Positions 1-7,110 of a DNA stretch of 38,046 nt are shown here, piece by piece. This DNA comes from Paludibacteraceae bacterium (GTDB lineage Bacteria; Bacteroidota; Bacteroidia; Bacteroidales; Paludibacteraceae): positions 1 through 38,046 of the forward strand of contig JAFSKL010000011.1 in the NCBI GenBank assembly GCA_017448985.1, written 5' to 3'. Under the pieces are notes generated by a model. It was given only the letters and a program-made list of their open reading frames with translations. It did not search any database and had not been told where the DNA came from. Every line of letters begins with the position of its first letter. The first letter of the stretch is position 1. The position numbers and the translations under genes are program-made.

Positions 1-2
1 AT

Positions 3-77
3 ACAGAACTCTTGCTGCGTATATCGAGAGTATTGTCTTATGACTTCTTTGAAGAATACCGGAATGCCTTGCGTTAG
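3..77 (+). CDS. C-terminal fragment of a small protein, possibly XRE-type HTH
   Basis: An open frame enters from the left edge and stops at TAG 75-77. The 24 visible residues end in VLSYDFFEEYRNALR. A pattern of Ile-Ser-x-Val-Leu followed by an aromatic-acidic stretch is common at the end of the small Cro/C1-type helix-turn-helix proteins of Bacteroidales, so this is a plausible last helix of such a regulator. Too little is visible to be sure that the frame is coding; the start lies outside the window. The following 78-149 stretch holds nothing I recognise. Confidence 0.4.
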   Translation, partial: TELLLRISRVLSYDFFEEYRNALR

Positions 78-149
78 GTAGAGCATGAAGAATGGTGGTG
101 CTAAATCCTTTTCGACAATATGTTGAAAATTACTGACGCATGAAATTGG

Positions 150-178
150 TTGTATTTCAAAAAAATGTAGTAATTTTG
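150..178 (+). promoter_or_regulatory. Bacteroidales-type promoter for the TRL-like lipoprotein
   Basis: TTG at 150-152 lies 18 bp before TAATTTTG at 171-178, matching the Bacteroidota sigma-ABfr -33/-7 pattern. The -7 box sits in an A-tract context (AAAAAAATGTAGTAATTTTG) that recurs at five other promoters in this window. Transcription would start near 185, leaving a leader of about 65 nt. Confidence 0.7.
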
Positions 179-249
179 CAGCCGATTTCAATTCAACGAA
201 ACGAATTGAGATGTACAACAGTTTTATTAACAAAAAAATCTCTTTAAAA

Positions 250-567
250 ATGAAAAAACATTTATTAGTTTTTGCAGCAGCCATAGCCTTTACGCTTGGT
301 TTATGCAGTTGTGGCGCAGTTGCAGACTTTCCGGGTGCTATCTTTATGAGTCACACCAAGCCGGTAGCAGTAACTTCCGCCCCCGTTGGTTCCAAAGTAG
401 GTACAGTTACCACTATGAATCTTTTCAATTTGGTAACATGGGGAGATGGCAGTGTAAACAAGGCTGCTAAAATGGCAGGTATCTCCAATATCAGCCATGT
501 TGACGTAAAGACGATGAGTGTCTTGACAATCTTCTGCAAAAAAACATACTATGTGTATGGTGAATAG
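250..567 (+). CDS. TRL-like small lipoprotein
   Basis: This is a 105-residue exported lipoprotein. I chose the ATG at 250 because it opens directly into a signal peptide (MKKHLLVF, then a hydrophobic run) with lipobox Leu18-Cys19-Ser20-Cys21; the upstream in-frame ATG at 211 only adds a charged extension. The mature part has the pattern PVAVTSAPVGSKVGTVTTMN, then Gly-Asp-Gly-Ser and IXXVDVKTMSVLTIF, which resembles the TRL-like family (PF13146) of small lipoproteins known from Bacteroidota, spirochaetes and Campylobacterota. No biochemical role is established. It has its own promoter at 150-178 and is followed by a strong intrinsic terminator at 580-619, so it is probably monocistronic. Confidence 0.75.
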   Translation: MKKHLLVFAAAIAFTLGLCSCGAVADFPGAIFMSHTKPVAVTSAPVGSKVGTVTTMNLFNLVTWGDGSVNKAAKMAGISNISHVDVKTMSVLTIFCKKTYYVYGE

Positions 568-579
568 TTTTATTTTGTG

Positions 580-619
580 AAGTGGGGCATCGCATGGTGT
601 CCCACTTTGTTTTTGTTTT
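580..619 (+). terminator. Intrinsic terminator or attenuator after the TRL-like gene
   Basis: Positions 580-591 pair with 596-607 (12 bp including two G-T pairs, loop GCAT), followed by a T-rich run at 608-619. The next gene starts at 623, so there is no room for a separate promoter between hairpin and start codon; the downstream cluster may depend on read-through. Confidence 0.75.
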
Positions 620-622
620 ACG

Positions 623-1147
623 ATGAAACGTTATATTTTTTTATTATATATATTGTGTGTCTGCAGTGTGCTATTTGCGTCCTCTGTGGAGGATCGTTAT
701 GTGATGAAGACTTTTGAAAACGGGCAATTGTATTTTATCCTGCCGTTTGACATCCCTTCTCAGGATACAAAAGTAAAAGCTTTATCTGCGGATATAACCT
801 ATTTGATCACTGCGGATTCAGTGACTGTCAATATGAGTGTTTGTTATCCTTCTGCATTAACAGCGGATTCGATTGTATTTTCAGGAGACACACATTTTGC
901 TTCTACTGATTTTCAAACGTTTTTCATAGAGATGGAAGGAAAACAATGGCTGCATAGATATAGTGTCCGTATGCCTTGGGGTGTGCTTAACCAGTTGTAT
1001 TTTCAAAATCCACCTTTCGTTTTGTCTGTTTATGCAAAGGAAAGGCAGTTGGTCTATGCTTTTCCGGATAAGAAATGGGAAAAAGAGAAGAAAAGTATTC
1101 AACAGATTCTACAAATGATAACCGCTAACAAGCGACTATACAAATAG
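623..1147 (+). CDS. Exported protein of unknown function, first of a four-gene cluster
   Basis: This 174-residue protein starts with a signal peptide (MKRYIFLLYILCVCSVLFAS) and continues as a soluble, beta-rich domain containing several Ser/Thr-aromatic alternations and a basic C-terminus. I do not recognise the family. It begins only three bases after the T-tract of the hairpin at 580-619 and is followed after 9 bp by the membrane protein at 1157. The cluster is visibly richer in A and T than the housekeeping genes further right, which suggests a different origin. Periplasmic or surface location is inferred from the signal peptide alone. Confidence 0.65.
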   Translation: MKRYIFLLYILCVCSVLFASSVEDRYVMKTFENGQLYFILPFDIPSQDTKVKALSADITYLITADSVTVNMSVCYPSALTADSIVFSGDTHFASTDFQTFFIEMEGKQWLHRYSVRMPWGVLNQLYFQNPPFVLSVYAKERQLVYAFPDKKWEKEKKSIQQILQMITANKRLYK

Positions 1148-1156
1148 AAACAAGAT

Positions 1157-1702
1157 ATGTCGCTTTCCTGTACATCTATTATTTTGTTGGCTGATATTAT
1201 TGCGTTGACTATTTTTTTCGTCTGCGTACTAATTAAATTGGGTATCCCATCCAACCTATCAATAACTTATTATATGTTTGACAAGAAAAAGAGGTTCCTT
1301 TTTCCGTGTTTAACTATGTTTTTCTGCTGTACCGCAATACCTATATGGATATTGATGACTTATCACGCTTCCCCTTGGGGCTCTATGTTTTTGGGGCTTC
1401 CAATAACGACATTGATATGTATGTTGTCGGTAGTGGCTTCAATGCACTATAAGAAGAATCAAAAACTCCTCTATTTTCACTATATCACAGCCATTGTTTC
1501 TGCTGTGTGTCTGGTTGCATGGATTAACATAGTAGCCTATAGTATAGCCTATGTCGGTACGGTTATCCTATTGGCTTTTGTCTATGCCGGAATACGAACT
1601 AAAACATTAAAGAAAAGTTCTCTCTTCTGGTTGGAAACAGCCGCTTTTTATTCTTTGCTTTTTACCCTTTTGACTATTGATTTATTCCACGTACGGATAT
1701 GA
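1157..1702 (+). CDS. Polytopic membrane protein of unknown function
   Basis: The 181-residue product has about five hydrophobic segments (roughly residues 5-27, 47-68, 75-97, 107-130, 134-148 and a last one near 157-176) separated by short basic loops such as DKKKR and HYKKNQK. No known family motif is seen. Its last codon overlaps the start of the next gene (ATGA at 1699-1702), the usual sign of translational coupling, so it probably works with its neighbours. An accessory or anchoring role for the secreted hydrolase at 2339 is only a guess from position. Confidence 0.65.
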   Translation: MSLSCTSIILLADIIALTIFFVCVLIKLGIPSNLSITYYMFDKKKRFLFPCLTMFFCCTAIPIWILMTYHASPWGSMFLGLPITTLICMLSVVASMHYKKNQKLLYFHYITAIVSAVCLVAWINIVAYSIAYVGTVILLAFVYAGIRTKTLKKSSLFWLETAAFYSLLFTLLTIDLFHVRI

Positions 1703-2361
1703 AACTACTTTGTTTGTTTTGTCTGATAACTTCGTATTACGCCAACAAGATGTACACAACAATCTGCGCAGTACCCGTGGACGCTCCGGCTGAAGTTTCG
1801 GACACTATCTTTGCACGCTTTGTCAAAGACTTCCAAGCCTCTCCTGATGCACTTTTTGAGTGGGCGCTATATGGTACAGGTGCGCAAGATGACCAAGAGA
1901 AAAACGCATTCTTGTTAGAATACAAAGAGACCGTATATCACCCTGAAGACAACTACGGTCGGATAAAGGCAGACGTGATTATTCCCGGACTTACCAGAAT
2001 TAAAGATATAGTTTTAGAAGGGAAAGTGCTTGATGAGCATAAGCCCATTGTATATAATCACGGGTTATGCGTTGATACCCTGAATATGAGTAATATTCCA
2101 AATTGGAACAGACATTTTGATATTGATGTCCGCTATTCAGGCAAGCTCTTGGAACATGGTTTTGGCAATCTGTTTATCATCCCAGTGGACTCGACCCGTT
2201 CCGTTTTTTTGATGGATATGAATCTCAAATACGGGTGGTTTTTTAATATCTTTATTACGATGAGAGTATATAAAAACTCTGTCGAGTGGCGGGTGAATCG
2301 ATATATGAATAATCTTAAAAAAGTAGCAGAAGAATTATATGCAAAAGAACAAAATTTTTAG
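1699..2361 (+). CDS. Unknown protein with weak SRPBCC-like C-terminus
   Basis: The frame encodes 220 residues with a short hydrophobic N-terminus (MKLLCLFCLITSYYA), which may be a signal peptide followed by a possible second start at Met18. The C-terminal third runs through GNLFIIPVDSTRSVFLMDM, a hydrophobic GWFFNIF segment and finally NNLKKVAEE. That ending, a long last helix after antiparallel strands, resembles SRPBCC/START-type ligand-binding folds, but the match is by eye and weak. The gene overlaps the upstream membrane protein by 4 bp and the downstream hydrolase by 23 bp, so all three are likely co-translated. Confidence 0.6.
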   Translation: MKLLCLFCLITSYYANKMYTTICAVPVDAPAEVSDTIFARFVKDFQASPDALFEWALYGTGAQDDQEKNAFLLEYKETVYHPEDNYGRIKADVIIPGLTRIKDIVLEGKVLDEHKPIVYNHGLCVDTLNMSNIPNWNRHFDIDVRYSGKLLEHGFGNLFIIPVDSTRSVFLMDMNLKYGWFFNIFITMRVYKNSVEWRVNRYMNNLKKVAEELYAKEQNF

Positions 2362-3640
2362 TATTGTCCTAATGTTATATCTCGCTTTTCAAATGACACA
2401 TGCAGCAGTATATGTGGACTTGGAATCATACAAAGGTCGCACGTGCCAAAAGCAGAAAGATGGAATGGTTGCAGAGTTTTTCAAAAGTGGATGGAGGTCT
2501 TTTAAGTCAAGTGTTAATGAGACCGTTTTTTCAGACAATATCAATTCGGAACAATTCTGGAACACGCTCCGCACTTCATTGGAAGACGGTACATTTTATA
2601 ATCGGGTGGCCGGTATTCAAACCTTGGATAATCAGACGGGTAGTGATATATTTTTACGCACTCTCTATTCTTCTATCGAGCAGGTGCCTGTCAAGTATAA
2701 ATCCGTTTCGCCAGACGGCGACAGTATTATGCTTTCCGGCAAGATATTTCTCCCCAAAAAGAAAGAAGCCAAACATATAATCATCGCCAACCATTTCACA
2801 ATTTGTGCCGACAGAGAGGCTCCAAGTGGAGCCAGTAGTTTGGAGGGGATTTTTGCGACGAAAGATTACATCGTCCTTATGCCTGATTATATCGGCTATG
2901 GTATTTCCGATTCATTGACACATCCTTATCTGCATTTAGAGAGCACGGTCTCTTCTGCCATTGACTTGCTGAAAGCTGCTATGCACTATTTGCGTGCGAA
3001 TTGTTACACTTTCTATAGCACCGTCATTCTTGTCGGTTATTCGCAAGGAGGGGCGGCGACATTGGCTTTGCAGAAAAAACTGGAAGAGGAATATGCGTAC
3101 GAGTTTCCGGTATATAAAGTTTTTGCAGGGGCAGGGCCATATGATCTTGTCGGTACTTTTGATTATTACATCTCTGATACAAAAACAGATATCCCATGCT
3201 CGCTCCCGATGCTCATATTGGGTATGGATTATGGTGAACACTTAGGGCTGAAAAGAGAAGATTTTTTTCAGCCGTTACTCATGGAAAAATGTCCGCGATG
3301 GATAGAATCCAAATCCAAAATGATGAATGAAGTAAACTCGGAATTGGGAACAGACATGAACTTGTTGCTCAAACCTGTTATCTTCAAAAAGGAAGCGTAC
3401 CCAACCTCCGTTTTGTATGAAGCTGTCAAAAAGAATTGTATTGTCAATTGGACACCCAAATCCCGTTTGTTCCTTTTTCATAGTACACAGGATAACATGG
3501 TTCCGTTCCTCAATAGTGAACACCTTAAAGCCAATTTTGATGCACAGCACTTGGAAAATGTACAATATGATTTTGCTCCATATGGAAATCATATGAATGC
3601 AGCTGTCACTTTCTTTGAAAAGGTATATAAATCATTATAA
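2339..3640 (+). CDS. Secreted alpha/beta hydrolase (lipase/esterase-like)
   Basis: The 433-residue product has a signal peptide ending near MTHAAVY and an alpha/beta-hydrolase core. The nucleophile elbow is GYSQGG with Ser235; Asp385 (STQDNMVPF) and His418 (GNHMNAA) stand where the acid and histidine of the triad are expected. The segment PDYIGYGISDS upstream of the elbow is typical of secretory lipases and prolyl-oligopeptidase-like esterases, which act on esters or peptides. Substrate cannot be told. The start at 2339 overlaps the upstream gene, and the signal peptide supports it. It closes the AT-rich cluster; the cluster ends before the promoter at 3674. Confidence 0.8.
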   Translation: MQKNKIFSIVLMLYLAFQMTHAAVYVDLESYKGRTCQKQKDGMVAEFFKSGWRSFKSSVNETVFSDNINSEQFWNTLRTSLEDGTFYNRVAGIQTLDNQTGSDIFLRTLYSSIEQVPVKYKSVSPDGDSIMLSGKIFLPKKKEAKHIIIANHFTICADREAPSGASSLEGIFATKDYIVLMPDYIGYGISDSLTHPYLHLESTVSSAIDLLKAAMHYLRANCYTFYSTVILVGYSQGGAATLALQKKLEEEYAYEFPVYKVFAGAGPYDLVGTFDYYISDTKTDIPCSLPMLILGMDYGEHLGLKREDFFQPLLMEKCPRWIESKSKMMNEVNSELGTDMNLLLKPVIFKKEAYPTSVLYEAVKKNCIVNWTPKSRLFLFHSTQDNMVPFLNSEHLKANFDAQHLENVQYDFAPYGNHMNAAVTFFEKVYKSL

Positions 3641-3673
3641 AATGCAAAAATTTTGCACTTTTCTTTAGAAAAA

Positions 3674-3705
3674 TTTGGTCATATCAAAAAAAAGCAGTAA
3701 TTTTG
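3674..3705 (+). promoter_or_regulatory. Promoter of the rpsF operon
   Basis: TTTG at 3674-3677 is separated by 20 bp from TAATTTTG at 3698-3705. The box lies in the same A-tract plus GTAATTTTGC context as the promoters at 171, 11179, 14543, 14603 and 29680. The start of transcription is expected near 3712, giving a leader of about 160 nt before rpsF. Confidence 0.75.
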
Positions 3706-3711
3706 CAGGCT

Positions 3712-3873
3712 TTTTTGTCGCGGGCTCTCTCCCCGTACGTGTGCCAAAACTCCGTTTTAGCAGTAAGTACTCGGAGGATCTCCGCTCTCCCCAAGGATTA
3801 AAAATCCTCGTGGACCCCATGTGGGGAAGAGTAATAATAACATTATTAATTAACAAATTTAAGTTTACTAACA
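3712..3873 (+). promoter_or_regulatory. Structured rpsF leader, candidate S6:S18 autoregulatory site
   Basis: The leader can form a hairpin AGGATT/AATCCT (3794-3799 with 3803-3808). Two exclusive pairings compete for GGGG 3823-3826: with CCCC 3789-3792 (extended by CTC 3785-3787 with GAG 3829-3831), or with CCCC 3815-3818 as a local hairpin. A small AAAAC/GTTTT hairpin lies near 3746-3758. Leaders of rpsF operons in many bacteria bind the S6:S18 complex through a CCG-containing bulged stem; CCG occurs at 3782-3784 here. That this leader works so is inference. Confidence 0.4.
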
Positions 3874-4230
3874 ATGGTAAATCATTATGAAACAGCCTTC
3901 GTGTTGACTCCCGTTTTGTCTGAACCGCAGACAAAGGAGGCTGTAGAAAAATTCGAGAATCTTCTCACGCAGAATGGCGGTACCATCCTGAACCGTGAGG
4001 AGTGGGGCTTGCGCCAACTCGCTTACCCTATCCAAGGTAAAAATTCGGGCTTCTACTTCATTCTTCAGTTTGATGCAGAGCCTGCCGTAATCGCTACCCT
4101 CGAGACCGAGTTCCGTCGTGACGAGCGTGTAATCCGCTTCCTGACAACGCGTCTTGACAAGTACGCATTCGAGTACGCTGAGAAGCGTCGAAACAAAGGT
4201 AAAGTTCAACCTAAAGAAGAGGAGGCTTAA
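3874..4230 (+). CDS. rpsF: 30S ribosomal protein S6
   Basis: S6 binds the central domain of 16S rRNA together with S18. The 118 residues show the family pattern: N-terminal [13 protein letters not shown], an [18 protein letters not shown] strand-helix unit, [20 protein letters not shown], and [20 protein letters not shown] near residues 69-90, followed by a short charged tail. Length and order fit S6. The start at 3874 follows the AT-rich end of the leader. rpsR begins 2 bp after its stop, the standard rpsF-rpsR-rplI arrangement, so translation of the two partners is likely coupled. Confidence 0.97.
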   Translation: MVNHYETAFVLTPVLSEPQTKEAVEKFENLLTQNGGTILNREEWGLRQLAYPIQGKNSGFYFILQFDAEPAVIATLETEFRRDERVIRFLTTRLDKYAFEYAEKRRNKGKVQPKEEEA

Positions 4231-4232
4231 TC

Positions 4233-4499
4233 ATGGCACAGAATGACGAAATTCGCTATCTGACTCCGCAAGGTTCGGATCAGAAGAAGAAAAAGTACTG
4301 CCGTTTCAAAAAGAGCGGAATCAAGTACATCGATTACAAAGATCCTGAGTTCCTCAAGAAGTTCCTGAACGAGCAAGGCAAGATTCTGCCCCGCCGTATC
4401 ACCGGTACTTCGCTGAAGTTCCAACGCAAAGTTGCTCAGGCCGTTAAGAAAGCACGCCACCTGGCTCTGCTGCCTTACGTAACGGATATGATGAAATAA
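4233..4499 (+). CDS. rpsR: 30S ribosomal protein S18
   Basis: The 88-residue protein contains the S18 core: [36 protein letters not shown], and [24 protein letters not shown]. It binds 16S rRNA as a dimer with S6. The gene starts 2 bp after rpsF and ends 31 bp before rplI. The N-terminus ([14 protein letters not shown]) is a little longer than in Escherichia coli, as is usual in Bacteroidota. Confidence 0.97.
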   Translation: MAQNDEIRYLTPQGSDQKKKKYCRFKKSGIKYIDYKDPEFLKKFLNEQGKILPRRITGTSLKFQRKVAQAVKKARHLALLPYVTDMMK

Positions 4500-4530
4500 T
4501 TGTTAAACCCACTTAAGAGAAAGGAAAATT

Positions 4531-4974
4531 ATGGAAGTTATATTGCTTCAAGACCTGGCTAATCTGGGTTTCAAGAACGACATCGTAAAAGTGAAAGACG
4601 GCTACGGACGCAACTATCTGCTGCCGAACAAGTTCGCTATCATCGCCAACGAGAGCAACAAGAAACAGTTGGCCGAGAACCTGAAACAACAGGCTCACAA
4701 GGCTGCCAAGATTCTGGCTGACGCTCAGGCATTGGAGGCTAAACTCGCAGAGACCGTAATCGAAGTGAAAGTTAAAGCCAACGAGGACGGCAAGATCTTC
4801 GGTACAGTAACTACCCAAAACATCGCTGACGCTTTGGCTGCTAACGAGATCACGATCGACAAGAAGGTGATCACGATTGCAGAGCCGATCAAGCAAGTGG
4901 GTGAGTTCACCGCACAGGCTCGTCTGCACCGTGAGGTAAAAGCTGACATCAAACTCAACGTAGTTGCTGAGTAA
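4531..4974 (+). CDS. rplI: 50S ribosomal protein L9
   Basis: The 147-residue sequence has the L9 signature near the start (VILLQDLANLGFKNDIVKVK, then GYGRNYLLPNKFAI), a long connecting helix rich in Lys, Gln and Ala (about residues 45-75), and the C-terminal domain with DGKIFGTVTTQNIADAL. L9 binds 23S rRNA near the L1 stalk and helps keep the reading frame. It is third in the rpsF operon. The gap to the next gene consists almost wholly of a five-unit heptad array. Confidence 0.97.
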   Translation: MEVILLQDLANLGFKNDIVKVKDGYGRNYLLPNKFAIIANESNKKQLAENLKQQAHKAAKILADAQALEAKLAETVIEVKVKANEDGKIFGTVTTQNIADALAANEITIDKKVITIAEPIKQVGEFTAQARLHREVKADIKLNVVAE

Positions 4975-4976
4975 GT

Positions 4977-5011
4977 AATTAAAAATTAAGAATTAAAAAT
5001 TAAGAATTAAT
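4977..5011 (+). repeat. Five-unit heptad array between rplI and rpmE2
   Basis: Five exact 7-bp units in order AATTAAA, AATTAAG, AATTAAA, AATTAAG, AATTAAT fill the junction from 2 bp after the rplI stop to 1 bp before the next ATG. They therefore form the whole translation-initiation region of rpmE2. Confidence 0.9.
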
Positions 5012-5012
5012 T

Positions 5013-5267
5013 ATGAAAGCTGGAATTCATCCTGATAACTACCGCGTAGTAGTTTTCAAAGATATGTCTGACGGTACTCAGTTCTTCAGCCGCTCTACAG
5101 CTGCTACCAAGGACACGATTGAGATTGACGGCGTTAAGTATCCGCTTATCAAGCTGGAGATCTCGAACACGAGTCACCCGTTCTACACAGGCAAGTCCAA
5201 ACTGGTGGACACCGCCGGTCGCGTGGACAAGTTCATGTCTCGCTACGGCAACCGTACTCGCAAGTAA
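5013..5267 (+). CDS. rpmE2: 50S ribosomal protein L31, type B
   Basis: The 84-residue protein matches type B L31: [20 protein letters not shown] at the start, then [40 protein letters not shown] and the basic end RYGNRTRK. It lacks the Cys pairs of zinc-binding L31, as the zinc-independent type B does. The gene follows rplI after a heptad array and is closed by the terminator at 5281-5312, so it is the last gene of this transcript. Confidence 0.95.
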   Translation: MKAGIHPDNYRVVVFKDMSDGTQFFSRSTAATKDTIEIDGVKYPLIKLEISNTSHPFYTGKSKLVDTAGRVDKFMSRYGNRTRK

Positions 5268-5280
5268 TGCGGGCAACAAA

Positions 5281-5312
5281 AAGGGCGGACGAGTGTGTCC
5301 GCCCTTATTGTT
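5281..5312 (+). terminator. Terminator of the ribosomal protein operon
   Basis: A perfect 10-bp stem (5281-5290 AAGGGCGGAC with 5297-5306) and a 6-nt loop are followed by ATTGTTT. It lies 13 bp after the rpmE2 stop. Confidence 0.9.
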
Positions 5313-5318
5313 TAACAA

Positions 5319-5355
5319 ACTAGTCCACTAGTCGACTAGTATACTAGTAAACTAG
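5319..5355 (+). repeat. Octad array with ACTAGTNN units
   Basis: Four 8-bp units ACTAGTCC, ACTAGTCG, ACTAGTAT, ACTAGTAA and a partial ACTAG lie between the terminator and pnuC. Only the last two bases of the unit vary. The array is in the 5' region of pnuC and every unit is palindromic around CTAG. Confidence 0.9.
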
Positions 5356-5369
5356 AAAAATTCATCGCT

Positions 5370-6128
5370 ATGAAAAACGCAAATCTTTGGCGCGCATTGG
5401 GGCGCAACACGATTCTTTCCATTATTTTGTTCGGAGCCTTGTTGGGCTTGTTGTGGGTGGCGGAACAGATTTGGCCGTCGGTGACATTGCTCAAATGGAA
5501 TGATCCTGCCTGGGTAGTCGGAATACCGGCGAGTATCATCGGCGTGGCGTATATACTGACGATTCGTGATCCGCAGAACTATACCGGATTTTTTGCGGGG
5601 ATAGTGATGTCGATACTGCTTGGTGTGCAGTTCTTGCTGCAAGGCGCTTACGACAGCACATTCCTCTTTTTCTGCGTGTTCATCCCGTTCCAGATGATGT
5701 CTATATACAAATGGAGCCGCAAGAAAGAAGATGGTGGCGCAAGTTTCGAACCTAAGTTCCTGGATACACCGCGAATGATCATGTCGTTGATGATGATGCT
5801 GTTCATCACCTTGGGCGACTATCTGCTGCAGACCTTTGCATTCCAGCATAACGGTTTGGGCGACAATGTGGCGATCAAGCTCTGTAACGGCTTGCTCATT
5901 TCGTCGTCGTTCCTCGCCAACTACTGGCTCATCTACCGCAAGACCGATTCGTGGATTTATTGGGCGCTGTACAGTATAGCCGGCATCGTGCTGTTTGTCA
6001 TCATCAATAATGTGTTCTCAATCGTGCTGTTCGTGTTCTTCCTGGTGATCAACTCGATGGCCGGTGTGGCATGGATTAAGGGGACGAAACCGGAGAACTA
6101 CGGATGGGTGAAGGTGTTCACAAAATGA
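5370..6128 (+). CDS. pnuC: PnuC-family vitamin transporter
   Basis: This 252-residue inner-membrane protein has about seven hydrophobic segments and the PnuC pattern SSFLANYWLIYRKTDSWIYW near residues 179-198, with the Trp-rich motif that lines the substrate path in PnuC. PnuC proteins carry nicotinamide riboside by facilitated diffusion; close relatives carry thiamine or riboflavin (PnuT, PnuX). No kinase or riboswitch sits beside it, so the substrate is open, with nicotinamide riboside as first guess. The start at 5370 is close behind the octad array; its TGA is part of the heptad array at 6125. Confidence 0.8.
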   Translation: MKNANLWRALGRNTILSIILFGALLGLLWVAEQIWPSVTLLKWNDPAWVVGIPASIIGVAYILTIRDPQNYTGFFAGIVMSILLGVQFLLQGAYDSTFLFFCVFIPFQMMSIYKWSRKKEDGGASFEPKFLDTPRMIMSLMMMLFITLGDYLLQTFAFQHNGLGDNVAIKLCNGLLISSSFLANYWLIYRKTDSWIYWALYSIAGIVLFVIINNVFSIVLFVFFLVINSMAGVAWIKGTKPENYGWVKVFTK

Positions 6129-6152
6129 ATAATGAATAATTAATAATGAATA
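6125..6152 (+). repeat. Heptad array spanning the pnuC stop codon
   Basis: Four units ATGAATA, ATGAATA, ATTAATA, ATGAATA; the pnuC TGA (6126-6128) lies inside the first unit and the GTG start of the next gene is 4 bp beyond the last. Confidence 0.9.
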
Positions 6153-6156
6153 TCTC

Positions 6157-7083
6157 GTGGTGAAACGGAAAGCAGATACAGTTCTCAAAGTGAGCGAGCC
6201 GGCGCAACTCATGGATTTTCTCATCGCTAAGATGGGCGGGATGGCGCGTTCGTCGGTAAAGCAGTTATTGGGTCAGCGGCGCGTCAAAGTGGGTAACGCT
6301 GTGCAGACTCGGCATGATTTTATGTTGAAGCAAGGCGATGTGGTGACCGTCAGTTCGGGTCGTGGGAACACTCAGCTGACACATCCCAAGTTGCGCATTG
6401 TGTATGAGGACGACGACCTGATCGTGGTGAACAAGCAACCTGGTTTGCTGACTGTTGCGGCGACTCCGGGTAGCAGCGAGACGACAGCATATTCCATCTT
6501 ACGCGCGTACGTAAAAAAGCAGAACGCGCGCGCGGGCGTGTATGTGGTGCATCGGCTTGACCGCGAAACGAGCGGTTTGTTGGTGTTTGCGCGGTCGCAG
6601 GAAATGCAGCATTATATGCGTGAGTATTGGCGGGAACTGGTGCAAGAACGGACATATATAGCGTTGGCGGAGGGAGTGTTGAATCCTCGGGAGGGCAAGA
6701 TAACGACCTGGCTGACCGAGGACAAGCGTAATGCGGTCGTTTATTCGTCACCCGTGGATGACGGAGGAGACATAGCGATCACGAATTATAAGACGCTCCG
6801 AGTTTCACCATTTAGCGAAGCGTCACCATTAACCAATAAACAGTATTCGCTCGTCGAATTGCACTTGGAGACCGGAAGGACAAACCAGATTCGTGTTCAT
6901 TTGGCGAGCAAAGGCTGTCCGGTAGTGGGTGACCGCAAGTACGGTCACGGCAATGAATCTTCGCCTATTGACCGTCTTTGCCTCCATGCCAAAGTGTTGT
7001 CATTCATCCATCCTGCGACGGAGAAAGTGGTGCGTTTCGAGAGTCCTGTGCCGAAGGAGTTTAATCGGGTGTTAGTCAATTAA
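6157..7083 (+). CDS. RluA/RluD-family 23S rRNA pseudouridine synthase
   Basis: The 308-residue enzyme has an N-terminal S4-like RNA-binding domain (about residues 18-65: SSVKQLLGQRRVKVGN) and a pseudouridine synthase domain with the catalytic motif HRLDRETSG, Asp135, and the later LVELHLETGRTNQIRVHL. It converts uridine to pseudouridine in rRNA; which site cannot be told. The start is taken as GTG 6157 because the S4 domain needs most of this N-terminus; a GTG at 6160 is equally possible. Residues about 216-229 (VSPFSEASPLTNKQ) look like an insertion between two conserved strands and are encoded by repeat-like DNA. Confidence 0.88.
   Translation: MVKRKADTVLKVSEPAQLMDFLIAKMGGMARSSVKQLLGQRRVKVGNAVQTRHDFMLKQGDVVTVSSGRGNTQLTHPKLRIVYEDDDLIVVNKQPGLLTVAATPGSSETTAYSILRAYVKKQNARAGVYVVHRLDRETSGLLVFARSQEMQHYMREYWRELVQERTYIALAEGVLNPREGKITTWLTEDKRNAVVYSSPVDDGGDIAITNYKTLRVSPFSEASPLTNKQYSLVELHLETGRTNQIRVHLASKGCPVVGDRKYGHGNESSPIDRLCLHAKVLSFIHPATEKVVRFESPVPKEFNRVLVN
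6803..6841 (+). repeat. In-frame repeat-like insertion in the pseudouridine synthase gene
   Basis: TCACCATT occurs at 6805-6812 and again at 6823-6830, followed by ATTAACC- and AATAAAC-type heptads. The 12-mer TAGCGAAGCGTC at 6813-6824 is found again at 31798-31809 inside an intergenic array. Confidence 0.5.
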
Positions 7084-7106
7084 TAATGAATAATGATTAA
7101 TGAATA
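7079..7106 (+). repeat. Heptad array spanning the synthase stop codon
   Basis: Four units ATTAATA, ATGAATA, ATGATTA, ATGAATA. The TAA of the upstream gene (7081-7083) is inside the first unit; the array ends 4 bp before the start codon of the next gene. Confidence 0.9.
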
Positions 7107-7110
7107 TTTT

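Noticed and set aside
3643..3657. Inverted repeat TGCAAAAATTTTGCA after the hydrolase gene as terminator or promoter
   Set aside because: AT-rich arms with a one-base loop cannot form a stable hairpin, and no -33 box stands at the right distance.
5319..5355. Short direct repeats as a possible CRISPR array
   Set aside because: Units are 7-8 bp without spacers of constant length, and no cas gene is present. The same holds for the other arrays.
7093..7110. Upstream ATG for the SGNH hydrolase
   Set aside because: It lies in the heptad array and only adds residues MINEYF in front of a complete signal peptide.
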